DNA from: SYOC01 sp964441775
GTDB taxonomy: Bacteria; Desulfobacterota; Binatia; Bin18
Direction: 5' to 3'
DNA: 64,000 nucleotides
NCBI GenBank assembly: GCA_964441775.1
Contig: CAYTVL010000010.1
Location: 85,854-149,853 of the forward strand
Shown here: positions 35,138 through 44,303 of the stretch, piece by piece
Layout: each line of letters begins with the position of its first letter
Numbering within the stretch: the first letter of the stretch is position 1
The notes under the pieces: model-generated
The model's input: only the letters and a program-made list of their open reading frames with translations
Databases searched by the model: none
Told to the model about the DNA's origin: nothing
Position numbers and translations under genes: made by a program

Positions 35138-36664
35138 TTATTCGCTGACTTGAAGGGTAAATCGCTCCCGCACTTCCGCCTGCCCAGGTCGTTGGATGCT
35201 GACGGTCACGCCCCAAGGACCGACCATTGCGAAACGTACGGGTGCTTCATAAACGCCATTGCCGACGGGCTTTGCCCGGGCTTTTTCGATGACCATCCCC
35301 GGCATATCCATCGTGTATTCAAGGTTGACAACCGCATCGGGGACCGGTTTGTTAACGCTGGCTGTCACTTGCACCCGTAGAGTGTTGTCGCCAGGTTTGG
35401 CCGACTCCGCTGCGGTGGAGACCGTGACAGTCAGCGCCCCAACTTTTTTCTCGATGGACTTCGCAGGCGGGGCTTGCGTGCTCATCTCCATCGGTCGCGC
35501 ACTCTCCATCTTCCAGTCGCCCATGCCGATGGCGCCCATCATGGACATCATGCTGGCGGCGGATTGCAACTTGCTTTCGGAATCGAGCAGAAACGCGCTG
35601 TTGGTCGCCACACGATCCCCAGCAGATAATCCGTTTTGCACGATGAGCTGATCGCCGACTCTCGCGCCGAGCGTGACTTCACGTGGAAGAAATGCTCCCG
35701 TGCTTTTTTCGACGAAGACCATATTCCGCTGTCCGGTTTGTAGGACGGCGTTTTCAGGCACTATCAGCACGAGACCCATATCAACTCGAAGTTCTCCGTT
35801 GGCTGACAGGCCAGGCTTGAGCTTATTGGCGGCGTTGGCGAAGGCAAAGCGCGCCGTGTTGGTGTGTGTTTGCGGATCGAGATACGGGTAGACATAATCA
35901 ACTTTTCCCGTGAACGTCTCGCCAGGGTATGCGGTCAATGTCATTGAGACAGGGAGTCCTTCTCGGAGCAGCGCAATGTCCGGTTCATGGAGATCGGTGG
36001 AGAGCCACACCTGGGAGAGATCCGCCAGGCGATACAAGCGCATGCCTGGCTCGACGCGCATGCCTTTCTGTACCGCTTTCTCGATCACAATGCCGCTGAA
36101 GGGTGAATGCAGCGTGAGCATCGTAGTGGGAGCCCCACGCTCTTCTAGCTCCGTCATCTGTCGCGGGCTGAGGCTCCACAGCAACAGGCGCTGGCGGGCC
36201 GCATCGACTAACGCCTGGGCTCCGGCGAGTGCATCGGGAAGGGTAGTTGTCGCCAAACGTGTTCTTGTCCGCAGAGCCAAAAGATATTCTTGCTGAGCCG
36301 TGACCAATTCTGGACTATACAAAGTGAACAACGGGTCGCCTTTGCGAACCGGCTTTCCAGTGGCGTCAACAAAGAGTTCTTGTATCCAGCCGCCAACCTT
36401 GAATGTGACGTCTGTCAGTCGTCGTTCATCAAAATCAATACGCCCGACCGTGCGGATAGTTTTTTGCACTCGCGTTTGGATAACGGGAGTAGAAGTGACG
36501 CCGAGGAGTTGACGCTGGGCTGGCGCCAGTTGCACTGGGGCGCGTGGCGCAGCTTGCTCTTGGGCAAAACTGCTCTGCGTGAGAAGAAAGGAGGCCATGA
36601 GAACGACCCCCACAAAGACGCTGGAGTGCGCCCTGTCGAAGCATCGAGAAAAAAACTTGCGCAT
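35138..36664 (-). CDS. cusB: CusB-type periplasmic adaptor with C-terminal FixH/YtkA-like domain
   Basis: 508 residues. Signal peptide (SSVFVGVVLMASFLLTQSSFAQ). Membrane-fusion-protein core with GWIQELFVDATGKPVRKGDP, GMRLYRLADLSQVW and LSANGELRVDMG. A linker around residue 370-390 leads to a C-terminal immunoglobulin-like domain (LTVTVSTAAESAKPGDN, NLEYTMDMPGMVI) resembling FixH/YtkA domains, which carry a Met-rich MDMPGM stretch. It bridges the pump and the outer-membrane channel and can pass metal to CusA. The ATG overlaps the stop of the upstream gene by one base (TAATG). Confidence 0.9.
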   Translation of the reverse strand: MRKFFSRCFDRAHSSVFVGVVLMASFLLTQSSFAQEQAAPRAPVQLAPAQRQLLGVTSTPVIQTRVQKTIRTVGRIDFDERRLTDVTFKVGGWIQELFVDATGKPVRKGDPLFTLYSPELVTAQQEYLLALRTRTRLATTTLPDALAGAQALVDAARQRLLLWSLSPRQMTELEERGAPTTMLTLHSPFSGIVIEKAVQKGMRVEPGMRLYRLADLSQVWLSTDLHEPDIALLREGLPVSMTLTAYPGETFTGKVDYVYPYLDPQTHTNTARFAFANAANKLKPGLSANGELRVDMGLVLIVPENAVLQTGQRNMVFVEKSTGAFLPREVTLGARVGDQLIVQNGLSAGDRVATNSAFLLDSESKLQSAASMMSMMGAIGMGDWKMESARPMEMSTQAPPAKSIEKKVGALTVTVSTAAESAKPGDNTLRVQVTASVNKPVPDAVVNLEYTMDMPGMVIEKARAKPVGNGVYEAPVRFAMVGPWGVTVSIQRPGQAEVRERFTLQVSE

Positions 36665-37965
36665 TAGTGTTCCCCTCGTGATAACGTTTGTCCGACTGCT
36701 CGTTCGAGATCGGCCCAGGCTTTCTCGAAATTGACTGCCGCCGCGAGGTGTTCAAGGTGGGCGGCTTCTGTCAGGCGCAGGCTCTCGATTAATGAAAGAA
36801 AATCGGTTGTCCCGCTTTGATACCCGACAAGCGCCGCGGACACCGCTTGCTCTGCTTGAGGAATATGAGTGGAGAGCAACGCCAATAATTCCGTATGCGC
36901 TCGTTCCACCGCCACCAATGCCTGCTTGAGTTCAAAGCGGAAAACGTTGTGTTGCTGGTGCAGCTCATATTGAGTTGCCTGGAGGTTCGCGGTCGCCTCG
37001 GCGACTGCCGCCTCGTATTTCTGACGAAAGGCGAACGGAACGGTGGCGGAGAGGGTGATGCCAAATCCATCTCTTCGTCCGAAATTCACAAACCGCCCTA
37101 GGGCAATCTCGAAATCGGGATAGTAAGCGGTCTGAGCCAACGTTAGGGTAAGCCCGGCTTGCTCTACGGTCGTGGCTTGGGCTTTCAACTCTGGTCGATT
37201 GTTGACTTGGACGGCTTCGAGGTCCGACAGGGATGGCAACGAAAATAGCTGCGCTGGCGGAGCCTGTGGTGCGCCAAGCGGGGCGTCCAGCGGGCGGTCG
37301 AGGAGCAGGTTGAGTCGCGCTTGACGTTCACTGAGTTGAATTGTTTCAGCGGTGAGGCGAGTGTTGAGTTTCGTCTGTTCAAGCTGGGCGCGCAGAACTT
37401 CGGCTTGGGAGGCTCGTCCGACCGCATACTTCTGCACGACCAAGTCTGCTGCTTGCCCTACGAGGTCTTTCTCGCGAGCATAAACCTGAAGATTTTGTTG
37501 TCCTTGCCACAGGTCGTAGTAAGCCTTTTTGACCTGGGCGGCGATATCGAGGGCGAGGGCTTGCCCTTCCGCATCCTGGCGATGCGCGTCGGCGGTTGCA
37601 ATCGCGTTCTTCAAACGAAGCTTGCCGGGAAAGGGCAACTTTTGCGTAATGCGGAAGATGTTGTTATCGGCGTGATCAAACCGGAGACTGTCGGGTGTAT
37701 TCCAACTTTCCCACGAGATCGTGGGGTCCTCGTACGCTCCAGCTTGTGCCGACCTTTGTCGCAATGCGTGTTGTCGCTCTCGTACAGCCTGGAGGTTGGG
37801 ATGATGATCGCGTGCATAGCGGATGACCTCTTCTAAATGGAGAGGTTGGTCCGAGGAGAAGAATGAAGCTGAAACGGGTTCTTGCGCGCTGACTCTGACT
37901 GGACTGCCGGCGGCGACCAACAGCCACACAGTTATCCACAGCGTCGTTTTTTTGCAGACGGACAT
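36664..37965 (-). CDS. cusC: TolC-family outer-membrane efflux protein (CusC-like)
   Basis: 433 residues from ATG 37965, preceded by ggagg on the minus strand; a longer start at 38004 is less likely. A signal peptide (LWITVWLLVAAGSPVRVSAQ) precedes HLEEVIRYARDHHPNLQAVRERQHALR and the helical hairpin repeats typical of TolC family channels. The domain ends with LESLRLTEAAHLEHL. It provides the outer-membrane exit for the CusA pump. The stop and the cusB start share one base, so channel and adaptor are translationally coupled. Confidence 0.88.
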   Translation of the reverse strand: MSVCKKTTLWITVWLLVAAGSPVRVSAQEPVSASFFSSDQPLHLEEVIRYARDHHPNLQAVRERQHALRQRSAQAGAYEDPTISWESWNTPDSLRFDHADNNIFRITQKLPFPGKLRLKNAIATADAHRQDAEGQALALDIAAQVKKAYYDLWQGQQNLQVYAREKDLVGQAADLVVQKYAVGRASQAEVLRAQLEQTKLNTRLTAETIQLSERQARLNLLLDRPLDAPLGAPQAPPAQLFSLPSLSDLEAVQVNNRPELKAQATTVEQAGLTLTLAQTAYYPDFEIALGRFVNFGRRDGFGITLSATVPFAFRQKYEAAVAEATANLQATQYELHQQHNVFRFELKQALVAVERAHTELLALLSTHIPQAEQAVSAALVGYQSGTTDFLSLIESLRLTEAAHLEHLAAAVNFEKAWADLERAVGQTLSRGEH

Positions 37966-38080
37966 GATGTTCCTCCGCAGTCGTGGTGCGTTATATGAGG
38001 TCAAAAACGTGCGTCACTGAGCAAGAAGAACCTGTCAGTGAGCGTCTTCAGCAAAAGGAAACGACAAGGAAGAACGGGGA

Positions 38081-38470
38081 TCAGAGCAAAAACGTCTGAT
38101 GACGAACGTAGAGGTCAGGCGGGGCGTTGCGCGTTGGAGCTTGGAGTTGCTGGCATGGAGCCCTATGAGTTTCCCGACGTGGAAACTGCATGCTCAGCAT
38201 GTGCATGAAAAGAACGCCTGTGAGCTGGTTCGGCTGATTTCCTTGCGTAGCGAGGGGCAGCGCGCCGTAGAGCGTGGCGCCGTGTTGCTGGGTGCAACAG
38301 TGCTCCATATCGCGCGCACTGTGTTCGTGCTGACATGAATGTTGACAGCATGCATGCGCCATCTGTGGAGCCATTGTGGGAACAGTGAGGCAAGCGAAGG
38401 CCGGGCGCGCCGTCAGCAAACACACGAACGCCCAAAAGACAATCTTGCCCAAGGTGGTTCGCCAAACCAT
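38081..38470 (-). CDS. small secreted Cys/His/Met-rich protein next to metal efflux genes
   Basis: 129 residues from ATG 38470. The N-terminal GKIVFWAFVCLLTARPAFA is a signal peptide. The mature part has HACCQHSCQHEHSARDMEHC followed by CTQQHG, so seven cysteines or more and many histidines, suited to binding copper or silver. A second hydrophobic stretch is in the middle (LTGVLFMHMLSM). It stands 115 bases upstream of the cusCBA genes on the same strand and probably acts in periplasmic metal handling. I know no family; similar small proteins often precede cus operons. Confidence 0.6.
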   Translation of the reverse strand: MVWRTTLGKIVFWAFVCLLTARPAFACLTVPTMAPQMAHACCQHSCQHEHSARDMEHCCTQQHGATLYGALPLATQGNQPNQLTGVLFMHMLSMQFPRRETHRAPCQQLQAPTRNAPPDLYVRHQTFLL

Positions 38471-38584
38471 AAGATAATAATACCACGCCCGAGCATCGTG
38501 TCCACTTCGACTTGACAGGAGCTGGGAAAATAGCGGATACTCCCTCTCGTTTTCTGTGTCGTGAGAGGGAGCAAACATCTCATT

Positions 38585-39790
38585 ATGCAACATGCACTCA
38601 GCAGTATCCGAGTCCTGGACCTCACGCATTACATCGCCGGTCCCTATTGTACAAAACTCCTCGCTGATTATGGCGCGGAAGTCATCAAAGTAGAAAAGCC
38701 AACAACCGGTGACGGCGCGCGCACATTGCCGCCCTTCTTCGCCAATCAGCCGGGTGTGGAGCGCAGCGGCCTGTTCTGTTTTCTCAATACCAATAAGCAG
38801 GGTGTCACGCTCAATCTCAAACATGAGCGTGGACGTGCGATCGCACTCCAGCTTATACAACAAGCGGACGTGCTGGTGGAAAATTTTCGCCCTGGTGTGA
38901 TGGACCGCTTGGGGCTGTCCCGAGAAGATTTAGAGAAGGCCAATCCTCGCTTGGTGACGGTTTCACTCACGAACTTCGGCTCATCCGGTCCATATCGCGA
39001 TTACCAGATGACGGACGGCGTGGCTTATGCGCTGGGCGTGTGGACCTATCCGATGGGTGAAGTCGATCGTCCACCCGTGCAACCGGGCGGGGCGTTCGGG
39101 CAATATATGGCTGGGCTCTATGCCGCGATCGGCGCGCTCCAGGCCGTGCGCCAGAGTAAGGAGACGGACGAAAGCCGCAGTGTGGAAGTCTCGATCCAGG
39201 AAGCGTTAGTCGCCACCACGTTGTACGACTTCGTGGCGTTCTCCTACGCTGGGTTCCTGCGCAAGCGGTCTGGGCGTCAGTTTCATCTCGGCTACCCAAA
39301 TCTGGTGACGTTGCCGTGCGCGGATGGCTACGTCGGCTTTCATGCCGGCTTGCCGCAGCATATTCACTATTTGCTGGAACTGGCTGGCCGTCCAGATTTG
39401 GCTGCCGAACCCCGCTTCAATACCTTGACGAACATTGGGGCGCACGCAAAAGAACTCCATGCTGTCTTGGAGCCCTGGCTAAAGACGCGTGGAAAATGGG
39501 ACGTGTTCCACTTGGCGCAAAAGCGCGGCATTCCGACGTCGCCGATTCCTTCGCCCGCTGAAGTGGTCAACTGGCCGCATCTCAAAGAGCGACAGGCGTT
39601 TGTCGAAGTTGAGCACCCCGAAGGCGGAACGGTGAAGATTCCTGGTCCGCCCTTTCGTGAGAATGGCAAGTTGCCGTGGCTGCTGCGGCGTGCGCCCTTG
39701 TTGGGGGAGCACACTGAGACGGTGTTGTGCGGAAAGTTGAGATGCAGCGTTGCCGAAGTAGAGAAGTTGCGGGAAGAAGGGATCGTTTAA
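38585..39790 (+). CDS. CaiB/BaiF family acyl-CoA transferase
   Basis: 401 residues from ATG 38585. Markers are IRVLDLTHYIAGPYCTKLLADYGAEVIKVEKP, GDGARTLPPFF, NLKHERGRAIALQLIQQADVLVENFRPGVM and the C-terminal PPFRENG. Class III CoA transferases move CoA between carboxylic acids through an Asp nucleophile. It is divergently placed from the secreted Cys/His protein and followed after 120 bases by a second CaiB/BaiF gene. The pair might form one degradation route for an acid or act as separate enzymes; substrate is unknown. Confidence 0.92.
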   Translation: MQHALSSIRVLDLTHYIAGPYCTKLLADYGAEVIKVEKPTTGDGARTLPPFFANQPGVERSGLFCFLNTNKQGVTLNLKHERGRAIALQLIQQADVLVENFRPGVMDRLGLSREDLEKANPRLVTVSLTNFGSSGPYRDYQMTDGVAYALGVWTYPMGEVDRPPVQPGGAFGQYMAGLYAAIGALQAVRQSKETDESRSVEVSIQEALVATTLYDFVAFSYAGFLRKRSGRQFHLGYPNLVTLPCADGYVGFHAGLPQHIHYLLELAGRPDLAAEPRFNTLTNIGAHAKELHAVLEPWLKTRGKWDVFHLAQKRGIPTSPIPSPAEVVNWPHLKERQAFVEVEHPEGGTVKIPGPPFRENGKLPWLLRRAPLLGEHTETVLCGKLRCSVAEVEKLREEGIV

Positions 39791-39813
39791 CTGTTGGGGC
39801 AAATGTCTAGTAG

Positions 39814-39898
39814 GTCGTGCTTCGACATGCTCAGCACGAACGGTCTTTACTCATGATTGTTAATTCTTCCGGTCGTCCTGAGCGTGTCGAAGGATGCC
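39814..39898. repeat. intergenic hairpin repeat (cttcgacatgctcagcacgaacgg family)
   Basis: gtcgtgcttcgacatgctca gcacgaacgg on the left faces ccggtcgtcctgagcgtgtcgaag on the right across about 35 bases. It is related to 23813-23926. It lies between two CaiB genes, directly upstream of the second. Confidence 0.6.
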
Positions 39899-39916
39899 AA
39901 AGTAGGGGATTTAGGT

Positions 39917-41146
39917 ATGTCAAAACCACTCCGAGTTGTTGATCTCACGAACGGCTGGGCCGGACCGCTGAGCACTTGCTTGCTGGCCGATTTTGGCGCG
40001 GAAGTCATCAAAGTAGAATCACCCTCCCACATGGATTGGTGGCGCGGCGCCGGACTACAAGGGACTGCGGATGGCCCAAAGCTCTATGAGCAATCGCCGA
40101 CGTTCAACACCGTCAATCGTAACAAATACGGCATTGCGCTGGAGCTGACGCATCCGCGTGGGCGTGAGCTGTTCCGTGAACTCGTGCGTGTGAGCGATGT
40201 GCTGATTGCGAATTATCCTTTGCGGAGTTTGCGCAAGCTGGGCATCGACTTTCAAACGCTCTCAGCGGTGAACCCCAACCTGGTGATGGTGACCTTGCCG
40301 GCTTTTGGCGGCAGCGGACCAGACAGCGAATACGTCGGGTTCGGCTGTACGACGGAGGCGATGGCCGGCATTACCGGTGTGAGCGGCTATGAAGGTGGTC
40401 CGCCACAAATGTTGAGCAACGCAATTGGCGATCCCGGCACGGCATTGAACGCGTGCTTCGCGGCGCTGGTGGGACTGTTCGAGAAAGAGCGACGCGGCGC
40501 CGGGGTGGCGATCGATCTTTCCCATGTCGAAGGCTTGCTGCCTATGAACGCCGAGGCCCTGCTGGATTACACGATCAATGGCGTCGTGCAGGGGCAGCGC
40601 GGCAACCGCCACCCGACGATGGCTCCGCACGGTTGTTACCCGAGTAAAGGCGATGACGAATGGATCATGATTACGATTGCGTCTGACGCGCAGTGGGAAA
40701 AGTTTTGTCAGATGCTGGGCAATCCCCCCTGGACTCGCAGTGAACAGTGGGCCACGGCGGGTGGGAGAAAAGCGGGAGAGGCTGAACTCGACCGCCACAT
40801 CGCTGAGTGGACCAAAGAGCACAACCACTACGAGGCTATGGAACGGTTGCAAAACGCTGGGGTGGCTGCCGGTGCAGTGATTTCTGGATTAGAAGTCTTG
40901 AGCGACGCCCAGCTCGCCGCGCGGGAATTCATGCTCGCGGTTGATAAAGTTGAAGCCGGGACACATCTCTATCCCGGGTTCATCCCACGCTTCTCTCCCG
41001 GCGCCTCCGAGTTACGTTTGCCGCCGCCGTGCTTTGGGGAACACAACGCTTACGTGTTCGGCTCTGTGCTCGGTTTGCCGACGACGGAGATCGAAACGCT
41101 CGTGAAAGAGCGCATCATCAGCCGCGAGCCGATTTTTCCAGCGTAA
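39917..41146 (+). CDS. CaiB/BaiF family acyl-CoA transferase
   Basis: 409 residues from ATG 39917; an earlier start would cross the repeat and is rejected. LRVVDLTNGWAGPLSTCLLADFGAEVIKVESP opens the Rossmann part. LVMVTLPAFGGSGPDSEYVGFGCTTEAMAGITGV matches the family, with the usual Asp-containing loop later. It differs enough from the first transferase (38585) to suggest another substrate. Cytosolic. Confidence 0.92.
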   Translation: MSKPLRVVDLTNGWAGPLSTCLLADFGAEVIKVESPSHMDWWRGAGLQGTADGPKLYEQSPTFNTVNRNKYGIALELTHPRGRELFRELVRVSDVLIANYPLRSLRKLGIDFQTLSAVNPNLVMVTLPAFGGSGPDSEYVGFGCTTEAMAGITGVSGYEGGPPQMLSNAIGDPGTALNACFAALVGLFEKERRGAGVAIDLSHVEGLLPMNAEALLDYTINGVVQGQRGNRHPTMAPHGCYPSKGDDEWIMITIASDAQWEKFCQMLGNPPWTRSEQWATAGGRKAGEAELDRHIAEWTKEHNHYEAMERLQNAGVAAGAVISGLEVLSDAQLAAREFMLAVDKVEAGTHLYPGFIPRFSPGASELRLPPPCFGEHNAYVFGSVLGLPTTEIETLVKERIISREPIFPA

Positions 41147-41171
41147 GCGTCTTGTAAGAATAGGGGGACGC

Positions 41172-42206
41172 ATGGCGACGAACTCTCCTCGTCCTGTTCC
41201 GGATTATCATCGCTTCCGCTCCACGTTCGCCGTCATCATTGGCGTCGTGTGGTTTGTGCTGCTCTTTGGTCTTGGATCGATTGTGGCGGTGCAGATCCCA
41301 GGAGAGCGAGTGTTGCCGTTCCGCCTCGCCTGGCGATTCTTTTTGGTGGGCTTTTTCCCGGTGTGTGTGTTTGCTCCTGCCGCCACGTTCATTGGGTTTT
41401 TCCAACAACATCTCGCTGGAGCCTTTACGTTATCGTCTGAAGCGTCGACTTCCAGTCCGCAGAGTGGGCAGAGCGTGAATCCTTGGCAGTTAGGGTTACA
41501 GCGGCTCGCACTGTATTGGCTGCCCGCCGTGTTGCTTGCCACGGTGGTGTTGTGGCTGACCTTTCCGGAGAGGATCGGTCGCATTGGCATAGTGTTGATG
41601 CTGGCGTTGCTCGGCGCTCCTCTGGCTAGTGGCGTGGCGTTGGCCTCAAGCGGCGCGCCATTTCTCCGCGAAGTGCAATGCACCCCGCGACAGCGCATGT
41701 GGTCAGATTCGTTCTTCTCCTATCTGGTCTGGCGGCACGGCATTCCGTGGGGCGTGGGCAATGGCTTGATCAATGCCGTGCTCGCCGTGGCCACGTTTCC
41801 TCGCGCTGGAGATGGTGGGTATGGAATCCTGCCCGCGGCGGCGGTGAGCCTTGATAGCTTTATCACTCGGGTCGTGCTGTGTGGCTTTATGGCTATTTCT
41901 GCGCACCCTCATGCCTGGGTGGATATTCGGCTTGGCGTGGTCAACGCGCCACTGTCAGCGCGTTCGCCAGCGCGGAGCGGGCGCGCGGCTTGGTTTGTGG
42001 GAGCTAGCGTTGGCTTGGCTGTGATCGTGCTTGTTGTCCTCAAGGGCGTGGGCAGCAGCGGCTTATCGGTGTGGACGTTCGCTGTGTGGAAAGGCGTGGT
42101 TTCCGCCCTGATTGCTGGAGTCGCGGCGATGGTGACGGCGCACTGGACGCTCGCTCGGGAGCGGGCCGCTGGGGCGGCTGTCGTCGCGGAAGAAAAACTT
42201 TTTTAG
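41172..42206 (+). CDS. polytopic membrane protein of unknown function
   Basis: 344 residues with about eight hydrophobic segments, near 17-39, 50-72, 106-130, 134-155, 170-190, 220-240, 268-288 and 300-320. I do not recognise a family. No catalytic motif or signature is seen; the loops are short. It follows the CaiB gene after 25 bases in the same direction. It could be a transporter, but that is a guess from topology alone. Confidence 0.7.
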   Translation: MATNSPRPVPDYHRFRSTFAVIIGVVWFVLLFGLGSIVAVQIPGERVLPFRLAWRFFLVGFFPVCVFAPAATFIGFFQQHLAGAFTLSSEASTSSPQSGQSVNPWQLGLQRLALYWLPAVLLATVVLWLTFPERIGRIGIVLMLALLGAPLASGVALASSGAPFLREVQCTPRQRMWSDSFFSYLVWRHGIPWGVGNGLINAVLAVATFPRAGDGGYGILPAAAVSLDSFITRVVLCGFMAISAHPHAWVDIRLGVVNAPLSARSPARSGRAAWFVGASVGLAVIVLVVLKGVGSSGLSVWTFAVWKGVVSALIAGVAAMVTAHWTLARERAAGAAVVAEEKLF

Positions 42207-42336
42207 CAATTTAACAAGAAGCTACGAGAAGGATCTGTGTCATCACTTTGTGATTTTGTAGAGGTTGAAACTTTATCGCCGTCTTCTCAAAGCGGTGTTT
42301 TCACAGTCTGTGATTTTAAAAAAATTCATGAAGTCA

Positions 42337-43187
42337 TATTGCATAACTCCAAAAAAATGGTAATAGTGCCGTGCAATGCTAGAACAGCCGTGCAAGAAAG
42401 GCTTCTTCCTTTTCTTCCTCCTTTTTTGCGCCATCCCCGCGCTAGGGAGTAGTCCCCCCAAGGGAGGAGCGGCTTTTCCCACCCCCGCAGATCCCCATGG
42501 GATTACCTCCTTGTCAGTCGATCTCGATGGGGACAACATCCAAGACTGTATTCGGAGAGAGAGTCAAGGCTTACAGGAGCGGGTATCCTTAGTCTTGAGC
42601 CGTAACGGGGCATCTCCCGTTTTGCAATTCGCTCCAAAAACCAGTGAATCAAAACTCCTCTCCGTGCAAGATCTCGATGGAGATGGGGATATCGATTTGC
42701 TGTGGAGTGATCCTCTTCGCCTCGTTATCAGTTTTATTTGTCTTAATGATGGCTCCGGACGATTTGAGTGTTTGACTCCTCCAGCGCTGCAGGTAGCAAC
42801 CAACGCTACGCACGGGGCTGGAGTCAAACAGGTTCGTGTTCGCTGTTCCGAGTGTATTTTTAACTTTGAACACTCGTCCTCCCCTGATCATAAGCTCGCC
42901 TCTCAAAGATCTGTCTCCTTCGTTCCTACTTCTACGAAGCTGCCGCGAGAACTCCAGTTCCAGATTCCCGCCTCTGTTTGTAACCAGCCTGCCAGCCGGG
43001 GTCCACCTACCTCAGCCTGTTAAGGTGCGCCGCGTCTTGGTGTATGGTCCGACTGGCTGCCCAAAAACGGCCAGCGAGCGGCTTCTGCTCCCTTACAGGT
43101 GCGGCGTCATCAGGAATCTCTACTTGATCCGAGTGTATAGAAGTCCTGGAAGTAAAGTCGCTTAATTCAATATAATAGACAAATTTT
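42337..43187 (+). repeat. copy 1 of a duplicated segment with secreted-protein gene
   Basis: This segment and 46499-47351 match in the leader (aactccaaaaaa...tggtaatagtgcc...caatgctagaa), through the gene and in the 3' flank (ttaatt...aata...agacaaa). The offset is 4163 bp between the ATG codons. Copies are diverged, so the duplication is not recent. The two copies bracket two glycosyltransferase genes. Confidence 0.7.
42376..43023 (+). CDS. secreted FG-GAP-like calcium-motif protein, copy 1
   Basis: 215 residues. Residues 1-26 are a signal peptide (CKKGFFLFFLLFCAIPALGS). Two short calcium-binding-like motifs, DLDGDNIQD (about residue 49) and DLDGDGDID (about residue 95), are of the VCBS/FG-GAP/EF-like type. 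A closely similar gene lies at 46539. In copy 2 the cleavage region reads LALGC, a lipobox, while here it is PALGS, so only copy 2 could be lipidated. The 3' part of the frame is less alike and ends differently. Function unknown; it is exported. Confidence 0.6.
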   Translation: MLEQPCKKGFFLFFLLFCAIPALGSSPPKGGAAFPTPADPHGITSLSVDLDGDNIQDCIRRESQGLQERVSLVLSRNGASPVLQFAPKTSESKLLSVQDLDGDGDIDLLWSDPLRLVISFICLNDGSGRFECLTPPALQVATNATHGAGVKQVRVRCSECIFNFEHSSSPDHKLASQRSVSFVPTSTKLPRELQFQIPASVCNQPASRGPPTSAC

Positions 43188-43390
43188 TGTTTCCCAGTCA
43201 CGGCAAAGATTGCGGATTTTTGGCTGTATTGAGGATCGTGAAGTTTTCCTCATAGACATTATGCGGCCGGAAATATTATGGAAGATTGCTGAAGTGAAGA
43301 GCAATCTCTCAGATCCGCTGTATGCCGAGCGAGTTGCGGAGAGGGGAGGAGGGACACAGGAAGCTCTATCAGCGAGTGAGGATGTCAGTT
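43024..43390. other. 366-base stretch without a gene
   Basis: The first 165 bases match the 3' flank of copy 2 of the duplicated segment (similar words at 47216-47351). The rest is AT-rich with short open frames I judge non-coding, including one with gagttgcggagagg that leads into the GT2 gene. A TATAAT word at 43171 lacks a good -35 partner. Confidence 0.5.
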
Positions 43391-44173
43391 ATGAAAATTT
43401 CCATCGTTATCCCTGTTTTTAATGAAGTCCACACGATCTGTGAGATTCTCCAACGGATAGAAGCTACTGACTTCGACAAAGAAATCATCGTGGTCGACGA
43501 CGGTTCCACTGACGGTACGCGAGAAGTGTTGGCCTCCTACACCGGGATTATGCTCCTCCTCCACGAGCAGAATGCTGGGAAGGGAGCGGCGATCCGTACG
43601 GCATTGCAATACGTCACTGGCGAGGTCGTGCTCATACAAGATGCGGACTTGGAGTATAGTCCCCAGGATTACCCCGTGTTGTTGACTCCACTCTTGCTCG
43701 GACACGCTGATGCAGTATATGGCTCTCGCTTTCTCGGTGGTTCTCATCGTGTTTTGTTTTTTTGGCATTCGGTCGCCAATTACTTCCTCACGTTGCTCAG
43801 TAATATGTTGACAAATATTAATCTGACGGACATGGAGACCGGCTTCAAAGTGTTCCGTACGAATCTTCTTCAGAACATCGCCCTCCAGTCGGACCGGTTT
43901 GGCTTTGAGCCAGAGGTCACAGCTAAAGTTGCTCGCTTGGGCTGCCGTATCTATGAAGTCCCGATTTCCTATCATGGTCGGGACTACGCTGCCGGGAAAA
44001 AGATTACTTGGCGGGATGGTGCAGCAGCACTCTATCATATTATCAAGTACAACTTTTTCCCTAAACAACCAAAGAAAAAATCTGTTCCTCACCAGGTGCT
44101 GCAGCGGCCAGTAGTCACGACGCCCTCTCCTCTACGGTTAATGACAGCCCAAGCTAGGAAACACCTCGCATAG
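43391..44173 (+). CDS. family 2 glycosyltransferase, polyprenol-phosphate sugar synthase-like
   Basis: 260 residues from ATG 43391 (ATG 43382 is an alternative; gagg lies upstream). The GT2 fold has ISIVIPVFNE, IIVVDDGSTDGTRE, IQDADLEYSPQDYP and GSRFLGGSHR, including the DxD-like DADLEY metal site. It resembles dolichol-phosphate mannose synthases, which make polyprenyl-phosphate sugar from a nucleotide sugar. No C-terminal membrane helix pair is seen, so it may be soluble or peripheral. The next gene is a polytopic membrane protein likely to use such a donor. Confidence 0.85.
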   Translation: MKISIVIPVFNEVHTICEILQRIEATDFDKEIIVVDDGSTDGTREVLASYTGIMLLLHEQNAGKGAAIRTALQYVTGEVVLIQDADLEYSPQDYPVLLTPLLLGHADAVYGSRFLGGSHRVLFFWHSVANYFLTLLSNMLTNINLTDMETGFKVFRTNLLQNIALQSDRFGFEPEVTAKVARLGCRIYEVPISYHGRDYAAGKKITWRDGAAALYHIIKYNFFPKQPKKKSVPHQVLQRPVVTTPSPLRLMTAQARKHLA

Positions 44174-44303
44174 CCTTGGCGTGAGGAGGAGACTGTTCCG
44201 CTAGCGACATTCCTTAGTCGCCTCGGTGTAATTTTTATTCGCTTATTTGCGAACGACCAGGAGTCTGATCGACCAAGGAGGGTCTTTTATCGAGGAGAAA
44301 ACA

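Noticed and set aside
38471..38863. N-terminal extension of the Cys/His-rich protein
   Set aside because: The extra 131 residues overlap the CaiB gene in antisense and the signal peptide starts at 38470.
43171..43176. TATAAT word as a promoter for the GT2 gene
   Set aside because: No convincing -35 word at the right spacing and the stretch belongs to a duplicated 3' flank.
43210..43422. Small frame upstream of the GT2 gene
   Set aside because: It overlaps the GT2 start in another frame and its sequence has no features of a gene.
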